This document shows, in pieces, positions 29,334-37,955 of a stretch of DNA of 45,969 nt. Made by a program: the position numbers and the translations under genes. Under the pieces are notes generated by a model, which saw only the letters and a program-made list of their open reading frames with translations, was not told where the DNA came from and did no database searches. This DNA is from a virus: IMG/VR virus record IMGVR_UViG_3300044691_000697, positions 1 through 45,969 of that record. One strand, 5' to 3'. How positions within the stretch are numbered: position 1 is the first letter of the stretch; each line of letters starts with the position of its first letter.

Positions 29334-29346
29334 GTTTACTGTAAAC
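29334..29346. promoter_or_regulatory. 13-bp palindrome GTTTAC-T-GTAAAC
   Basis: A perfect 6-1-6 inverted repeat (GTTTAC T GTAAAC) lies in the short gap (29303-29368) before the DUF4054 gene, next to TTGTTGTTGATC. It could be an operator or part of a promoter; it is too short and T-poor downstream for a terminator. Confidence 0.45.
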
Positions 29347-29368
29347 TAATGGGAAAAGGGAGAGGAAA

Positions 29369-29728
29369 ATGTCAATCGTCTTCACACAGACGGACGTCAC
29401 CAATGTGGCACCGGAGCTCGCGGCGGAAGTCTCGACAAGATTTGATATCTTCTCAGCAATCGCAATCTCAAGCATCAACGAGTGTGCCTGGGGATCCAAA
29501 GCAACCTACGCAGCCATCCTCCTCACCTGCCACCTCTTCACGCTCGCCAATCGCGGACAAACTGCAAGCGGCGCTGGAGGAGCGATCACAGAGAACAAAG
29601 TCGGAGACGTCCAACAGTCATATGGACCTCAAGCTCCAACGGCTGATGGAGAATTGGAAGCGACGAACTACGGGAGACTCTACTTAATGTTGAGGCGGTC
29701 GATCGTCACGACTCCGTTGATCGTATGA
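29369..29728 (+). CDS. DUF4054 head-tail connector protein
   Basis: A 119-residue adaptor of the DUF4054 family. The order VTNVAPELAAEVSTRFDIFSAIA, then TYAAILLTCHLFTLANRG, VGDVQQSYG and NYGRLYLMLRRSIV (in part) fits helical connector proteins that sit under the portal. GAGAGGAAA precedes the ATG. Its stop overlaps the next ATG. Confidence 0.8.
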   Translation: MSIVFTQTDVTNVAPELAAEVSTRFDIFSAIAISSINECAWGSKATYAAILLTCHLFTLANRGQTASGAGGAITENKVGDVQQSYGPQAPTADGELEATNYGRLYLMLRRSIVTTPLIV

Positions 29729-30210
29729 GTTTCAAGACCACTCGAAAGGATCGGGGAGCCGATGCCATTCGAAAGGTCGTTGAAGATTTGAAAAACAAAA
29801 CACAACCCTACGTTGCAGTCGGAGTCATTGGTAATAAGGCCGAGGAACCGCGCGGCCAGATCAACAACGCAACTCTCGCAGCAATTCATGAATTTGGAAC
29901 TGAGGACGGTCACATACCGGCTCGTTCTTTTCTTCGGTCCACATTCCGAGAAAAAAGATCCGCGATGTTGTCATTGACCAAGGATCTTTACTCGAAAGTG
30001 ATTTTTAGAAAGCTCTCTGTTGAAGAAGCGCTCGCGATCATCGGCGAAAAATTTGTGTCTGAGATCAAGGCCAAAATCACGGCCGGGATTCCGCCACCCA
30101 ATGCAGAATCGACGATCAAGCAAAAAGGTTCTTCAACGCCGTTGATCGACACTGGTCAGCTGATCAATTCAATCACCTACAAGGTGGAAGAGCATGGGAA
30201 CAAAGAATGA
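29725..30210 (+). CDS. Head-tail joining/tail completion protein (gp10-like)
   Basis: A 161-residue protein in ATGA overlap with its neighbours on both sides. VAVGVIGNKAE, LAAIHEFGTEDGHIPARSFLRSTF and STPLIDTGQLINSITYKV (in part) are the classic features of HK97 gp10-like/virion morphogenesis proteins (E-F-G, iPaRsFlr, LidTGqL-nSI). It joins head and tail or completes the tail. Confidence 0.85.
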   Translation: MSFKTTRKDRGADAIRKVVEDLKNKTQPYVAVGVIGNKAEEPRGQINNATLAAIHEFGTEDGHIPARSFLRSTFREKRSAMLSLTKDLYSKVIFRKLSVEEALAIIGEKFVSEIKAKITAGIPPPNAESTIKQKGSSTPLIDTGQLINSITYKVEEHGNKE

Positions 30211-30545
30211 AGGTTGAAAAACGAACCGATGCCCATGGTGAAGAATATCGTTGGTTTGGTTGTCCTGGCTGTAAGGACATCCACATGCTGCCGGTCACTG
30301 GCGCGCGCGCGTGGCAATATAACGGCAATGACAACAGTCCAACGTTCAAGCCGAGCATCTTGGCTCAGGGCGTGGAGGAGTTCAGCGACGACGAGTACGC
30401 GAGGGTTATGGCTGGAGAAAAGATACCGCCGCGCCCATGTGTTTGCCATTCATTCGTTACGGACGGTAGGATTCAATTTCTCGGTGATTGCACTCACGAC
30501 CTGAAAAATCAGACAGTCGAATTGCCAGAGATCAAGGGGGGCTGA
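30207..30545 (+). CDS. DUF6527-like zinc-site protein
   Basis: A 112-residue protein. FGCPGCKDIHMLPV, AWQYNGNDNSPTFKPSILA, CVCHSFVTDGRIQFLGDCTHDLKNQTVELP (in part) match the DUF6527 pattern, with Cys-x-x-Cys and paired His/Cys residues that should bind metal. Such proteins are common small accessory genes in phages; function unknown. ATGA overlap with the joining protein. Confidence 0.7.
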   Translation: MKVEKRTDAHGEEYRWFGCPGCKDIHMLPVTGARAWQYNGNDNSPTFKPSILAQGVEEFSDDEYARVMAGEKIPPRPCVCHSFVTDGRIQFLGDCTHDLKNQTVELPEIKGG

Positions 30546-30898
30546 TGATTTTCGCGATTCCAATTTCAATCATTCGACAAAATGCGGCCGGCGCTTATGA
30601 TCCAAACACCGGCAAGTACCAGACTCCGACGACGACGACAATCCCGATAAGGGCTTCGGTCCAGCCACTTGGCGATCGCGAAGTCCAAATGATGCCGCAA
30701 GGTGAGTGGGAAAAAGAATACATTAAAATCTATTCGGACCAACAACTGGTTTCAAGCGAAGAGGCCGGACTCGAGCCGGCTGACGTAGTCCAGTACAACG
30801 GAAAAAGCTACAAGGTTTTAAAGAGCCGGGACTATAGTAAAACAATAATTCCGCATTTTCGCTCTGTGGCTGTGGTGATCGGTACGGCGGGGGTTTGA
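30545..30898 (+). CDS. Neck/tail attachment protein
   Basis: A 117-residue beta-rich protein starting at ATG 30545 (AAGGGGGGCTG upstream). The pattern TIPIRASVQPLGDREVQMMPQGEW and VVQYNGKSYKVLKSRDYS (in part) resembles small barrel proteins located between joining protein and neck terminator in this phage type. Function is inferred from order. Confidence 0.6.
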   Translation: MIFAIPISIIRQNAAGAYDPNTGKYQTPTTTTIPIRASVQPLGDREVQMMPQGEWEKEYIKIYSDQQLVSSEEAGLEPADVVQYNGKSYKVLKSRDYSKTIIPHFRSVAVVIGTAGV

Positions 30899-31437
30899 TG
30901 GCTTACGCAGTCGATGTCGATGCGTTTTTGTCCGCAGTAGTGTCGTGGGCAAAACTACAATTCAATTTAAACGAATCGACGACCGTCATCCGTGCGTATC
31001 AAAGCGCGCAGAGACCCGCTCGTCCTTATGCTGCGGTTAGTCTAGTGAGCGGCCCAAATGGACCGAGTGACGACGATGCTGGCTTTGATTCGAACAATCT
31101 TTGGACGGTCAGCGGATGGCGCGAAATTCAAGTCTCCATTGACTATTATGGACTGAATGCCTTCTCACAAATGAATCAGCTTATTTTGTCCCGCGGGGAC
31201 CTCACGCTGAAGGATTCTTTGACGATGAACAATATAGTGTTTGTGGACTGTGGAGAGATTAGGAATTTGTCGTCGCTTGAGAACGCCGGATTCCAGACTC
31301 GAGCCCAGTGCGATTTCACGTTTCGTGTGAAATCATTGGCAACGCAAGCTGCAATCGGTACAGTAGCATCTGTAGGTTTGACGAATGAATTGGACGATAG
31401 CAAGACTAAAGGCGCTATCGTTATTGTTTCCCCATAG
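30898..31437 (+). CDS. Neck terminator-like protein
   Basis: A 179-residue protein; ATG 30898 in TGATG overlap, with GGCGGGGG upstream. The pattern VIRAYQSAQRPARPYAAVSLVSG, WREIQVSIDYYG, NLSSLENAGFQTRAQCDFTFRV (in part) fits the phage neck terminator family (LIC_12616-like), which caps the neck and binds the tail tube. It is followed directly by the sheath gene. Confidence 0.75.
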   Translation: MAYAVDVDAFLSAVVSWAKLQFNLNESTTVIRAYQSAQRPARPYAAVSLVSGPNGPSDDDAGFDSNNLWTVSGWREIQVSIDYYGLNAFSQMNQLILSRGDLTLKDSLTMNNIVFVDCGEIRNLSSLENAGFQTRAQCDFTFRVKSLATQAAIGTVASVGLTNELDDSKTKGAIVIVSP

Positions 31438-31445
31438 GAGGATAT

Positions 31446-32744
31446 ATGGCAGGTCTCTCTGATATTGTGAATGTGAATATCACACGGCAAACGAGGACCG
31501 TGTCGCTTCCGGGTTTCGGCACCGCGCTGTTTCTTGGACCAAACGCAACAACTCTTTCTGTTTGCAAAAACATGACTGACGTTGCGGCGCTTTTTACTAC
31601 TTCGCAGCAGGAGTACAAAGCAGGTCTTGCGTACTTTAGTCAGGTCAACAAACCTCAAAAACTTTTGATCGGCAAACGAACTGCGGCAGTCGCACAAATC
31701 GTGACGATGACTCCAAACGTTTTGAATACCCAGGCCTACACCGTGACCATCAACGGCATTGCATACACATTCACTTCGAGTGGATCTGCAACGGCTGCGA
31801 CAATCGTGACTGGTCTCAAAGCTGCGATCACTGACACAACTGTCACGACTTCTGGCTCTACGACTCTGATCATCACAGCGAATGTTGCCGGCACTCCGTT
31901 TACATTTGCACCTGCGGATCTTAACTTGGCGACTGTTTTGAGCACTCCAAGCAACGGTGTCCAAGAAGATATTTTGGCAGCCGATCAAGCAGCGCGAACA
32001 GCTGGCTTCGATTGGTACATGTTGGGATTGGCGTCGCGACTTCAAGCCGAGATTCAAAACGCTGCTTCGTTGATCGAGTCGATGTTCAAAATGTTCATCG
32101 GTTGCTCGAGTGATTCTGCTGTCATCACAGCAGGCACAACCACTGATGTGGCAAGTGTTTTGAAATCGAAAGCGTATTTGCGAACCGCATTTCTCTACTC
32201 GGGCGATCAAGCCAACTACCCAGAGATGGCGTGGATGGGTGGAGTTCTTCCATTGAATGCCGGCTCTGAGACTTGGAAGTTTAAAGGTTTGATCGGCAAC
32301 GTGCCCGATGACGCTTTGACTTCGACTCAGTTCACGACTTTGCAATTCAAGAATGCAAACTACTACTACACCGTTGCCGGCGTGCCGATCACTTCGGGTG
32401 GTGAAGTCTGTGGTGGAGCAACGAGCTTCATCGACGTGACTCGATTCGTAGACTGGTATTCGATCACGATGCAAGGTCAAGTGTTCACTCGATTGGCGAA
32501 CTTGCCGAAGGTCCCTTACACGGACGAAGGCTTCTCACAAATCGAAGCCGATATCCGCGCGGTCAACCAACAGGCAGAACGCGTTGGCGGATTGGCAAAA
32601 GGATCAAGCTTTGTTGTGGTTCCGACAGTTGCGAGTGAGGTTTTGGCTGACAGGTCCGCGCGAAATGCGAACGCCTTCCAATTCGGCGGAACGTTGGCTG
32701 GAGCGATTCACTCCGTTGTAATCAACGGCTTCTTGAGCACTTAA
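31446..32744 (+). CDS. Contractile tail sheath protein, DUF3383
   Basis: A 432-residue sheath of the DUF3383 family. It starts DIVNVNITRQTRTVSLPGFG, continues with LGLASRLQAEIQNAASLIES and ends in the region FVVVPTVASEVLADRSARNA (in part). Residues about 78-166 are an inserted beta domain (VAQIVTMTPNV, VTINGIAYTF, ATAATIVTGLKAAIT) also present in the cement-like and J proteins. It establishes that the phage has a contractile tail. AGGAGG precedes the ATG. Confidence 0.88.
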   Translation: MAGLSDIVNVNITRQTRTVSLPGFGTALFLGPNATTLSVCKNMTDVAALFTTSQQEYKAGLAYFSQVNKPQKLLIGKRTAAVAQIVTMTPNVLNTQAYTVTINGIAYTFTSSGSATAATIVTGLKAAITDTTVTTSGSTTLIITANVAGTPFTFAPADLNLATVLSTPSNGVQEDILAADQAARTAGFDWYMLGLASRLQAEIQNAASLIESMFKMFIGCSSDSAVITAGTTTDVASVLKSKAYLRTAFLYSGDQANYPEMAWMGGVLPLNAGSETWKFKGLIGNVPDDALTSTQFTTLQFKNANYYYTVAGVPITSGGEVCGGATSFIDVTRFVDWYSITMQGQVFTRLANLPKVPYTDEGFSQIEADIRAVNQQAERVGGLAKGSSFVVVPTVASEVLADRSARNANAFQFGGTLAGAIHSVVINGFLST

Positions 32745-32756
32745 TAGGGGGATGCG

Positions 32757-33179
32757 ATGCAAAAGAATTATGATTTCAAATCGGTAGACATGATTTTCGG
32801 CGGCCAAAAAGGTTTTGGCTACCAGGACGCAGACGATGCAATTTCGATTGAATACGACAGTGACGATTGGGATCTGACAGTCGGCGCGGATGGCGAATCG
32901 ACTCGATCAAAGTCGAATAAGCTTTCGGCGACGATCAAGTTGAAGTTTCAATCCACAAGCGCATACAACGATGTGCTCAACGGATTCCTTCAGGCAGATC
33001 GCAACAGCAATTCTGGCACCGCGCCATTCTTGTTGAAAGATCGTCTTGGTCGCGAGCTCGCGGCCGCTGAATCTATGTGGGTTCAAAAAGCTCCTCCAGC
33101 GACACATGGAAATAAAGTTGGAACACGCGAATGGGTTCTGAGGACTGACAAGCTGACAATGACTTTCGGCGGTAACTAA
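32757..33179 (+). CDS. Tail tube protein, DUF3277
   Basis: A 140-residue inner-tube protein of the DUF3277 type: YDFKSVDMIFGGQKGFGY, ISIEYDSDDWDLTVGADGE and WVLRTDKLTMTFGGN (in part), with the beta-sandwich pattern that stacks into the tube. It follows the sheath and overlaps the chaperone gene start by one base. Confidence 0.87.
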   Translation: MQKNYDFKSVDMIFGGQKGFGYQDADDAISIEYDSDDWDLTVGADGESTRSKSNKLSATIKLKFQSTSAYNDVLNGFLQADRNSNSGTAPFLLKDRLGRELAAAESMWVQKAPPATHGNKVGTREWVLRTDKLTMTFGGN

Positions 33180-33634
33180 TGGAGCACTTCAAGGATTGCG
33201 TGGTCGGTGGAAAGAAATATTCCATCAATCAGTTTCTAGCCAAGAGGGGCACACGAATTGGGGCTCAATTAATTCGCGCAGTGGGTGTGCCGATGGCCAC
33301 CCTTTTCTCCAAAGGAAAAAAGAAGGAGGTCGGCGAAATGCTGCCCTTCTTCATCGAAGCGCTTGCAAGTCGAATGGACGAAGACGTTGTCGAGAAATTG
33401 GTTTCGAATTTACTTTCGACAACCGTTTTCAATGGGCAGGTTCTCGGAGCATACGACGCTGGCGAAGAGGGAACTTGGGATGCGCATTTTCAGGGCCGAC
33501 TTGGAGACATGTTCAAGTTGCTGACTGAGGTTGTCCGGTACCAGTATCAAGATTTTTTCTCCGTTGCCATAACCGCAGGACTCAAGGAAATGGCGACAGC
33601 CCAGACATCGAGTCCCCAGACATCGAATGGTTAA
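33179..33634 (+). CDS. Tail assembly chaperone, short form
   Basis: A 151-residue helical protein (VEKLVSNLLSTTVFNGQVLG, MFKLLTEVVRYQYQDFF in part) in the position of the tail assembly chaperone between tube and tape measure. It carries the slippery heptamer TTTTTTC at 33553-33559 in the correct frame, after which a -1 shift yields a longer 202-residue product. The short form would come from ribosomes that do not shift. Confidence 0.8.
   Translation: MEHFKDCVVGGKKYSINQFLAKRGTRIGAQLIRAVGVPMATLFSKGKKKEVGEMLPFFIEALASRMDEDVVEKLVSNLLSTTVFNGQVLGAYDAGEEGTWDAHFQGRLGDMFKLLTEVVRYQYQDFFSVAITAGLKEMATAQTSSPQTSNG
33553..33559 (+). promoter_or_regulatory. Slippery site T TTT TTC for -1 frameshifting
   Basis: The heptamer is aligned as T TTT TTC with the zero-frame codons TTT-TTC. 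The -1 frame is closed just upstream (TGA near 33525) and opens through to TGA 33784-33786, so the shift must happen within about 30 codons, where this is the only good site I see. Confidence 0.75.
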
Positions 33635-33786
33635 TTTACCGTCCGATACTGGCGCAAGTTGCAACGCTGTCGGAGTTCGAGAAAACGTACACGCTTCATG
33701 ACCTCCTCGATTTGAACGAGGCTCTCGACCATCAGACAGCCGTTGAGAAGGCGAGGATGGATGAGGCGAAGAGGAGCAGAACGTGA
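33559..33786 (+). CDS. Tail assembly chaperone, frameshift extension
   Basis: The -1 frame after the slippery site adds 75 residues (GDSPDIESPDIEWLIYRP, LSEFEKTYTLHDLLDLNEALD in part), a helical, acidic sequence of the type found in the T part of G/GT chaperones. It has no start codon of its own, fills the otherwise unexplained gap between 33634 and 33783, and its TGA overlaps the GTG of the tape measure gene. The fused protein would be 202 residues and bring the tape measure to tail assembly. Confidence 0.75.
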   Translation, partial: LRCHNRRTQGNGDSPDIESPDIEWLIYRPILAQVATLSEFEKTYTLHDLLDLNEALDHQTAVEKARMDEAKRSRT

Positions 33787-35381
33787 ATGTCGAAGAATTT
33801 ATAAGTAAGTGGGGTTTCGACATCAACTTCGAACCCCTCGAAGAACTCAATCATAAATTCGATGAAGTGCAGGAAAAAGTTCTGCATATCGGTGAAGCCG
33901 CAATCGCTGCCGCCGCAACTATGTTTGGCTTTGCAAAGTTGACCGCGGATGCTGGCGAAAAAGCCCTACTCACTTCTCAACAGATCGGTATTTCGGCGGA
34001 GGCTTATCAAGAGCTCGCGTACGCCGGGAAGCTCGTCCATCTTTCATCCGAAGAAATGTCGATGGGATTCGTTCGACTTTCGCGATCAATGGAAGAGGCG
34101 CGAAAAACTGGTCACGGTGGTGTCGCCGATGTCTTTCACAAACTTGGAATGTCGATCACTGATTCAAACGGCAAGCTCGTTGGCGGCGATCAAGTGCTCA
34201 TGCAACTCGCAGATCGATTCCATAAAATGCCTGACGGCGCGGAGAAGACCGCGTACGCAATGGAAATCTTCGGTCGCTCTGGCGCGAAACTGATTCCAAT
34301 TTTGAATAAAGGATCCGCGGGACTTGGTCAGCTTCGGCAAGAAGCGCACGACATGGGCGTGGTCCTTGATGAAGAGACTTTAAAGGCATCTGAAGAGTTC
34401 AATCAATCGCTCGAGCGCGCAGAATCTGCAATGGCCGGCGTTCGAAATATTGTTGGCGCAGCACTTTTGCCGTCACTGACAAAGCTTGCGGTAGCATTCG
34501 GCAACTGGGTAAGTCAGAATCGCCAGCTGATCGCTCTTAAAATAAATCAATTGTTTGAAGGCACAGCGAGATTCCTAAAAATTATTTGGACCGTTTCGAC
34601 ATCTCTTTTTGCAACTTTCAAAGGACTGGTCGATGTGTTTGGGGGATTCGAAAAAGTAGCGATCGCAGCCGGGATTGCAATGGGACTTTTTGCGGCCGCC
34701 AGTGTTCTAGCATCAATCGGCGAAATGGCGATGGGTGTAATGGCACTCACAGAAGCAATCACACTTGCAAACCTTTCGGCGCTTGCGATTCCGATTCTGA
34801 TCGGCGCGGCAGTAGTTGCTATCGGCTTAGTCATCGAAGATATCATCGGTTACTTTCAAGGTCGCGATTCTGTGACTGGTATCATCGTCGACAAATTCAA
34901 AGAAATGTTTGGATGGCTCGAAGACAAGTTTCAATCTGCCGGCGCGATATGGCAGGGAGCAATTTGGGCTGTGCTGACTCCGATTCGCGCGATGATTCTT
35001 CTCCTTCGGACTGCTGGCGAGATATGGAATGACATCACTGGCAAGGCAAATGGCTCGGGCGTGCACAGCCTGACTGACACACTTGGCGAATTGTTTTCTC
35101 CACAAGATGCATCGCTAGCCGGCGCATTTGGAATGGGAAAGCGTCCGACTCTTTCAAATGATGTCGGCGTGAATCCTCAGACGACTCCGTTTTATCAAAG
35201 CGGTGGTGGCAATTCGTCTCAGCAGCAGACCAACCACATCACGGCTCCTGTTACGATTCAGATGGGTGAAGGTGCGAATCCTTCAGATGTTGGAAGAGCC
35301 GCGCGCGATGGCGTTAACGAAGGTCTTGATGGGGTAATGCGAGCGACTATGAGCTCCTTTGCAGGATCGGACGGTAGATAA
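33783..35381 (+). CDS. Tape measure protein
   Basis: A 532-residue tail length protein, starting with GTG. The N-terminal half is helical (LNHKFDEVQEKVLHIGEAAIAA, GISAEAYQELAYAGKLVHLS in part) with the pattern seen in tape measures, residues about 290-360 hold hydrophobic segments, and the C-terminus is Gly-, Gln- and Asn-rich. At about 0.15 nm per residue it predicts a short tail near 80 nm. It follows the chaperone genes as usual. Confidence 0.85.
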   Translation: MNVEEFISKWGFDINFEPLEELNHKFDEVQEKVLHIGEAAIAAAATMFGFAKLTADAGEKALLTSQQIGISAEAYQELAYAGKLVHLSSEEMSMGFVRLSRSMEEARKTGHGGVADVFHKLGMSITDSNGKLVGGDQVLMQLADRFHKMPDGAEKTAYAMEIFGRSGAKLIPILNKGSAGLGQLRQEAHDMGVVLDEETLKASEEFNQSLERAESAMAGVRNIVGAALLPSLTKLAVAFGNWVSQNRQLIALKINQLFEGTARFLKIIWTVSTSLFATFKGLVDVFGGFEKVAIAAGIAMGLFAAASVLASIGEMAMGVMALTEAITLANLSALAIPILIGAAVVAIGLVIEDIIGYFQGRDSVTGIIVDKFKEMFGWLEDKFQSAGAIWQGAIWAVLTPIRAMILLLRTAGEIWNDITGKANGSGVHSLTDTLGELFSPQDASLAGAFGMGKRPTLSNDVGVNPQTTPFYQSGGGNSSQQQTNHITAPVTIQMGEGANPSDVGRAARDGVNEGLDGVMRATMSSFAGSDGR

Positions 35382-36094
35382 TGGCACAAGGTACTCTGCT
35401 TTCGATGATCACTGGCAACCAACCATTCAGAACGACTCTGCGTGATCAGGACGACAAATCCGATTTGTTGCTCGTAGATGCGACGCTGAAAATTATGCCA
35501 GAGTACGAATCGGAGCCAACAGAGCTGCCGGTAGAATCTGGAGTCGATGTCACTGATCATATCCGAGTGAAGCCGATTCGAATCAGTGTCACGGGAATCA
35601 TGTCAGAGACTCCAATCAATCTTTCGTCTCAGCTTGCAGGCCTCGTTACGTCAGCTGGATCGCTCGCGGGTGGACTTCTCGGAGGATTCGGCCCTTCAGT
35701 TGGAGCGGTAGCGGCCGGCCAATTGGGAGCATCACTTTTTTCTTCTGGCGATGCGAACACAAATCCCGCGATCGCTTGTCGGATGGCTCTTGAGAAAATC
35801 ATTTTGAACAAAACGATTTTTACAGTCATCGACAAATACCGCAAATATCAGACCATGGTCATGACTTCTCTCTCGTTTCCGAAAGATCCGAACACTGGAC
35901 ACAAACTTGAATTTTCATTCACAGCGCGACAAATTATTTTGGTCACTGCGAAGGAAACAAAAATAACAAAAATTTGGAGTGGTGCTGCGGGGACGGTTTC
36001 AAAAACAAGCAAGCGTGGTTCTCAAACCGGAGCCACTGATACGAGTGGCAATGGAACGGTCTTATTCAAAGGTCTGAAAGGTTTGGGATTTTAA
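35381..36094 (+). CDS. Baseplate hub-associated Dit-like protein
   Basis: A 237-residue protein right after the tape measure. The N-terminal strand set (LPVESGVDVTDHIRVKPIRISVTGIM, in part) resembles the Dit-like N-terminal domain of myophage hub proteins. A Gly/Ala-rich membrane-like stretch lies at about 86-120, and the end is beta-type and basic. TAATG overlap with the tape measure. Confidence 0.65.
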   Translation: MAQGTLLSMITGNQPFRTTLRDQDDKSDLLLVDATLKIMPEYESEPTELPVESGVDVTDHIRVKPIRISVTGIMSETPINLSSQLAGLVTSAGSLAGGLLGGFGPSVGAVAAGQLGASLFSSGDANTNPAIACRMALEKIILNKTIFTVIDKYRKYQTMVMTSLSFPKDPNTGHKLEFSFTARQIILVTAKETKITKIWSGAAGTVSKTSKRGSQTGATDTSGNGTVLFKGLKGLGF

Positions 36095-36423
36095 TGGCCT
36101 ACTTAACTATGCCGATATCCTCTGACGAACCATCGTATGACTTTCAAGTTCCACTTGAGGGAACGGTGTACACGTTGGCGTTCAATTACAATTCGCGATC
36201 AAACCTTTGGTACATGGACATCATGGATGCCGTCGAGAATCCTTTGATCATGGGAATTGCTCTTGTCGCGGGTGTTCTTCTGAGCAATCGATTCGTCGGA
36301 TATGGTGGACCGCCAGGGGACTTCTTTTTGTCGGATACTCAGGGTGGCAACGCGGATCCTGGTCGTGATGATTTAGGAAATCGATTCCAACTTTTTTATA
36401 GGGAGAGCACGACAGTTGGCTAA
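36094..36423 (+). CDS. Baseplate plug protein (Pam3 gp18-like)
   Basis: A 109-residue protein; pattern MPISSDEPSYDFQVPLEGTVYTL, NYNSRSNLWYMDIMD, NRFVGYGGPPGDFFLSD (in part) fits the small baseplate plug family described in the Pam3 cyanophage. It closes the tube at the hub. ATG overlaps the previous stop by one base. Confidence 0.75.
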   Translation: MAYLTMPISSDEPSYDFQVPLEGTVYTLAFNYNSRSNLWYMDIMDAVENPLIMGIALVAGVLLSNRFVGYGGPPGDFFLSDTQGGNADPGRDDLGNRFQLFYRESTTVG

Positions 36424-37255
36424 CTCAGATGTTCTCCTTAACAGGAATATTCAAATCGTCTTCGGGATTCCTGGACAAACTGCGTTCCAATACGATGGCT
36501 TGCGCGTGACTTTTAAGATTGAGAAGAACTCATTCTCATCGCCGAATAAAGGCAAGATCATGGTTTACAATCTCTCTGCGAAGAGCCGCGGACTCGCTGA
36601 GAAAAAAGGTTTGGTTTTTATTCTTCGCGCCGGCTACGGATCGGATCCAAACAATCCTGGCGCACCTCCTCCGATCCTTCCTGAAATATTTAAGGGCGAT
36701 ATTTTTCGCTGTCACTCTGAGCTCAATGGCTCTGACATCATCACAACCTTTGAAGTCGGCGGCGGACTCAGCGCATATCAGCAAACAAAAATGGACGTCA
36801 GCTTCAGTCCAGGAACTGCGATCAAGACCGCTTTCACTCAAGTTGCAAACTCGTTTGGCAAGGCAGTTGGCGATCTTTCATTCCTTGGCAACGGCACATT
36901 CTTAAATGGCCTGACGCTTTCAGGACTGTCCCGCGATCACATGGATTACTTGGCAGACAAACAAGGACTCGAGTGGTCGATTCAAGACGATACGATTCAG
37001 GTTTTGCCGAAAGGTAAACCGACAAAGGATCTTTCGATTCTTTTGACTCCGACAACTGGACTTCTCGACATCCCAAGAAAAAAAGATCTCGGTATTGAAT
37101 TTCGATGCATGATGCAGCCAAAGATCCGTCCCGGCCGTACAGTTCGCATCGAAAGCAAAACCATGACTGGGAACTTCAGATGCAACCGCGTGATATTGAA
37201 CGGCGATAATTTTGGCAAAGATTTCTGCTGCGATGTGGAGGCGATGCCGATATGA
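36416..37255 (+). CDS. Baseplate hub protein (gp27/gp44-like)
   Basis: A 279-residue hub protein from TTG 36416 (GGGAGAG upstream). Early strands (YDGLRVTFKIEKNSFSSPNKGK), the middle SGLSRDHMDYLADKQGLEWSIQDD and the end KIRPGRTVRIESKTMTGNFRCNRV (in part) fit the ring that joins tube and spike. It overlaps the plug gene by eight bases and the spike gene by four. Confidence 0.8.
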   Translation: MANSDVLLNRNIQIVFGIPGQTAFQYDGLRVTFKIEKNSFSSPNKGKIMVYNLSAKSRGLAEKKGLVFILRAGYGSDPNNPGAPPPILPEIFKGDIFRCHSELNGSDIITTFEVGGGLSAYQQTKMDVSFSPGTAIKTAFTQVANSFGKAVGDLSFLGNGTFLNGLTLSGLSRDHMDYLADKQGLEWSIQDDTIQVLPKGKPTKDLSILLTPTTGLLDIPRKKDLGIEFRCMMQPKIRPGRTVRIESKTMTGNFRCNRVILNGDNFGKDFCCDVEAMPI

Positions 37256-37953
37256 GCGACGATTTCAAAGCATCCACAACTCCTCCTCTCGAAGAAGTCA
37301 TGCGCGCGGCAGTTCGCGAAGCGCTTCTCAGTCTCAACGTTTGCATGCCTGGTGTAGTTGAATCCTACAACTCAGCGACGAACACAGTTTCAGTTCGCCC
37401 AGCTCTGAAGCGGCTTTACGAAACCGATACCGTGCCGACTGCATTGCCGATCATAAGCATGGTACCCGTCGTTTACCCTCGTGGCGGTGCCTTCAAGATG
37501 AAATGGAACCTTCTCCCTGGCGACAGCGTCACTTTGATCTTCAGTCAGCGCTCGATTGATATTTGGAAGTCTCAGGGTGGTGTAGTTGATCCAGATGACC
37601 CGCGTCGGTTTCATTTGTCGGACGCCATTGCAATTCCTGGTGGCTATCCGAGCACGAATCCAATTTCAGATTCAGTGGTCGGTCAGACTGTACTTGAGTC
37701 TGGTTCTCTTCAAATTATTTTAGAAGATTCTGGTAAGATAAAAATAACAAATGGCGGAGCAGAATTGTTGAGCGCGATTTCGTCGGCGCTCGGCGCGATT
37801 CAGTCGGCGTTTACGACATTGTCATCAGACAAGGTTTTGGACGACGACGGCGGTGGCCCTGTTCCTTTGCCATTGGTTGGAGGCTCAAGCTACGGTTCGG
37901 CAGCTTCCGCGGTGGGAACTGCCAAGGGTCTCATAGACAGTTTGAAGGGGTAG
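37252..37953 (+). CDS. Baseplate central spike protein (gp138 N-terminal OB type)
   Basis: A 233-residue spike. Residues 20-110 are an OB-fold domain (CMPGVVESYNSATNTVSVRPALK, PVVYPRGGAFKMKWNLLPGDSVTLIF in part) of the Gp138 N-terminal family; the C-terminal part shows beta-helix-like sequence (SGSLQIILEDSGKIKITNGG). It would pierce the outer membrane. ATGA overlap with the hub. Confidence 0.85.
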   Translation: MSDDFKASTTPPLEEVMRAAVREALLSLNVCMPGVVESYNSATNTVSVRPALKRLYETDTVPTALPIISMVPVVYPRGGAFKMKWNLLPGDSVTLIFSQRSIDIWKSQGGVVDPDDPRRFHLSDAIAIPGGYPSTNPISDSVVGQTVLESGSLQIILEDSGKIKITNGGAELLSAISSALGAIQSAFTTLSSDKVLDDDGGGPVPLPLVGGSSYGSAASAVGTAKGLIDSLKG

Positions 37954-37955
37954 TT

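Noticed and set aside
31176-32480. 434-codon open frame on the minus strand opposite the sheath gene
   Set aside because: Arg- and Ser-rich antisense of a clear sheath gene, caused by codon bias.
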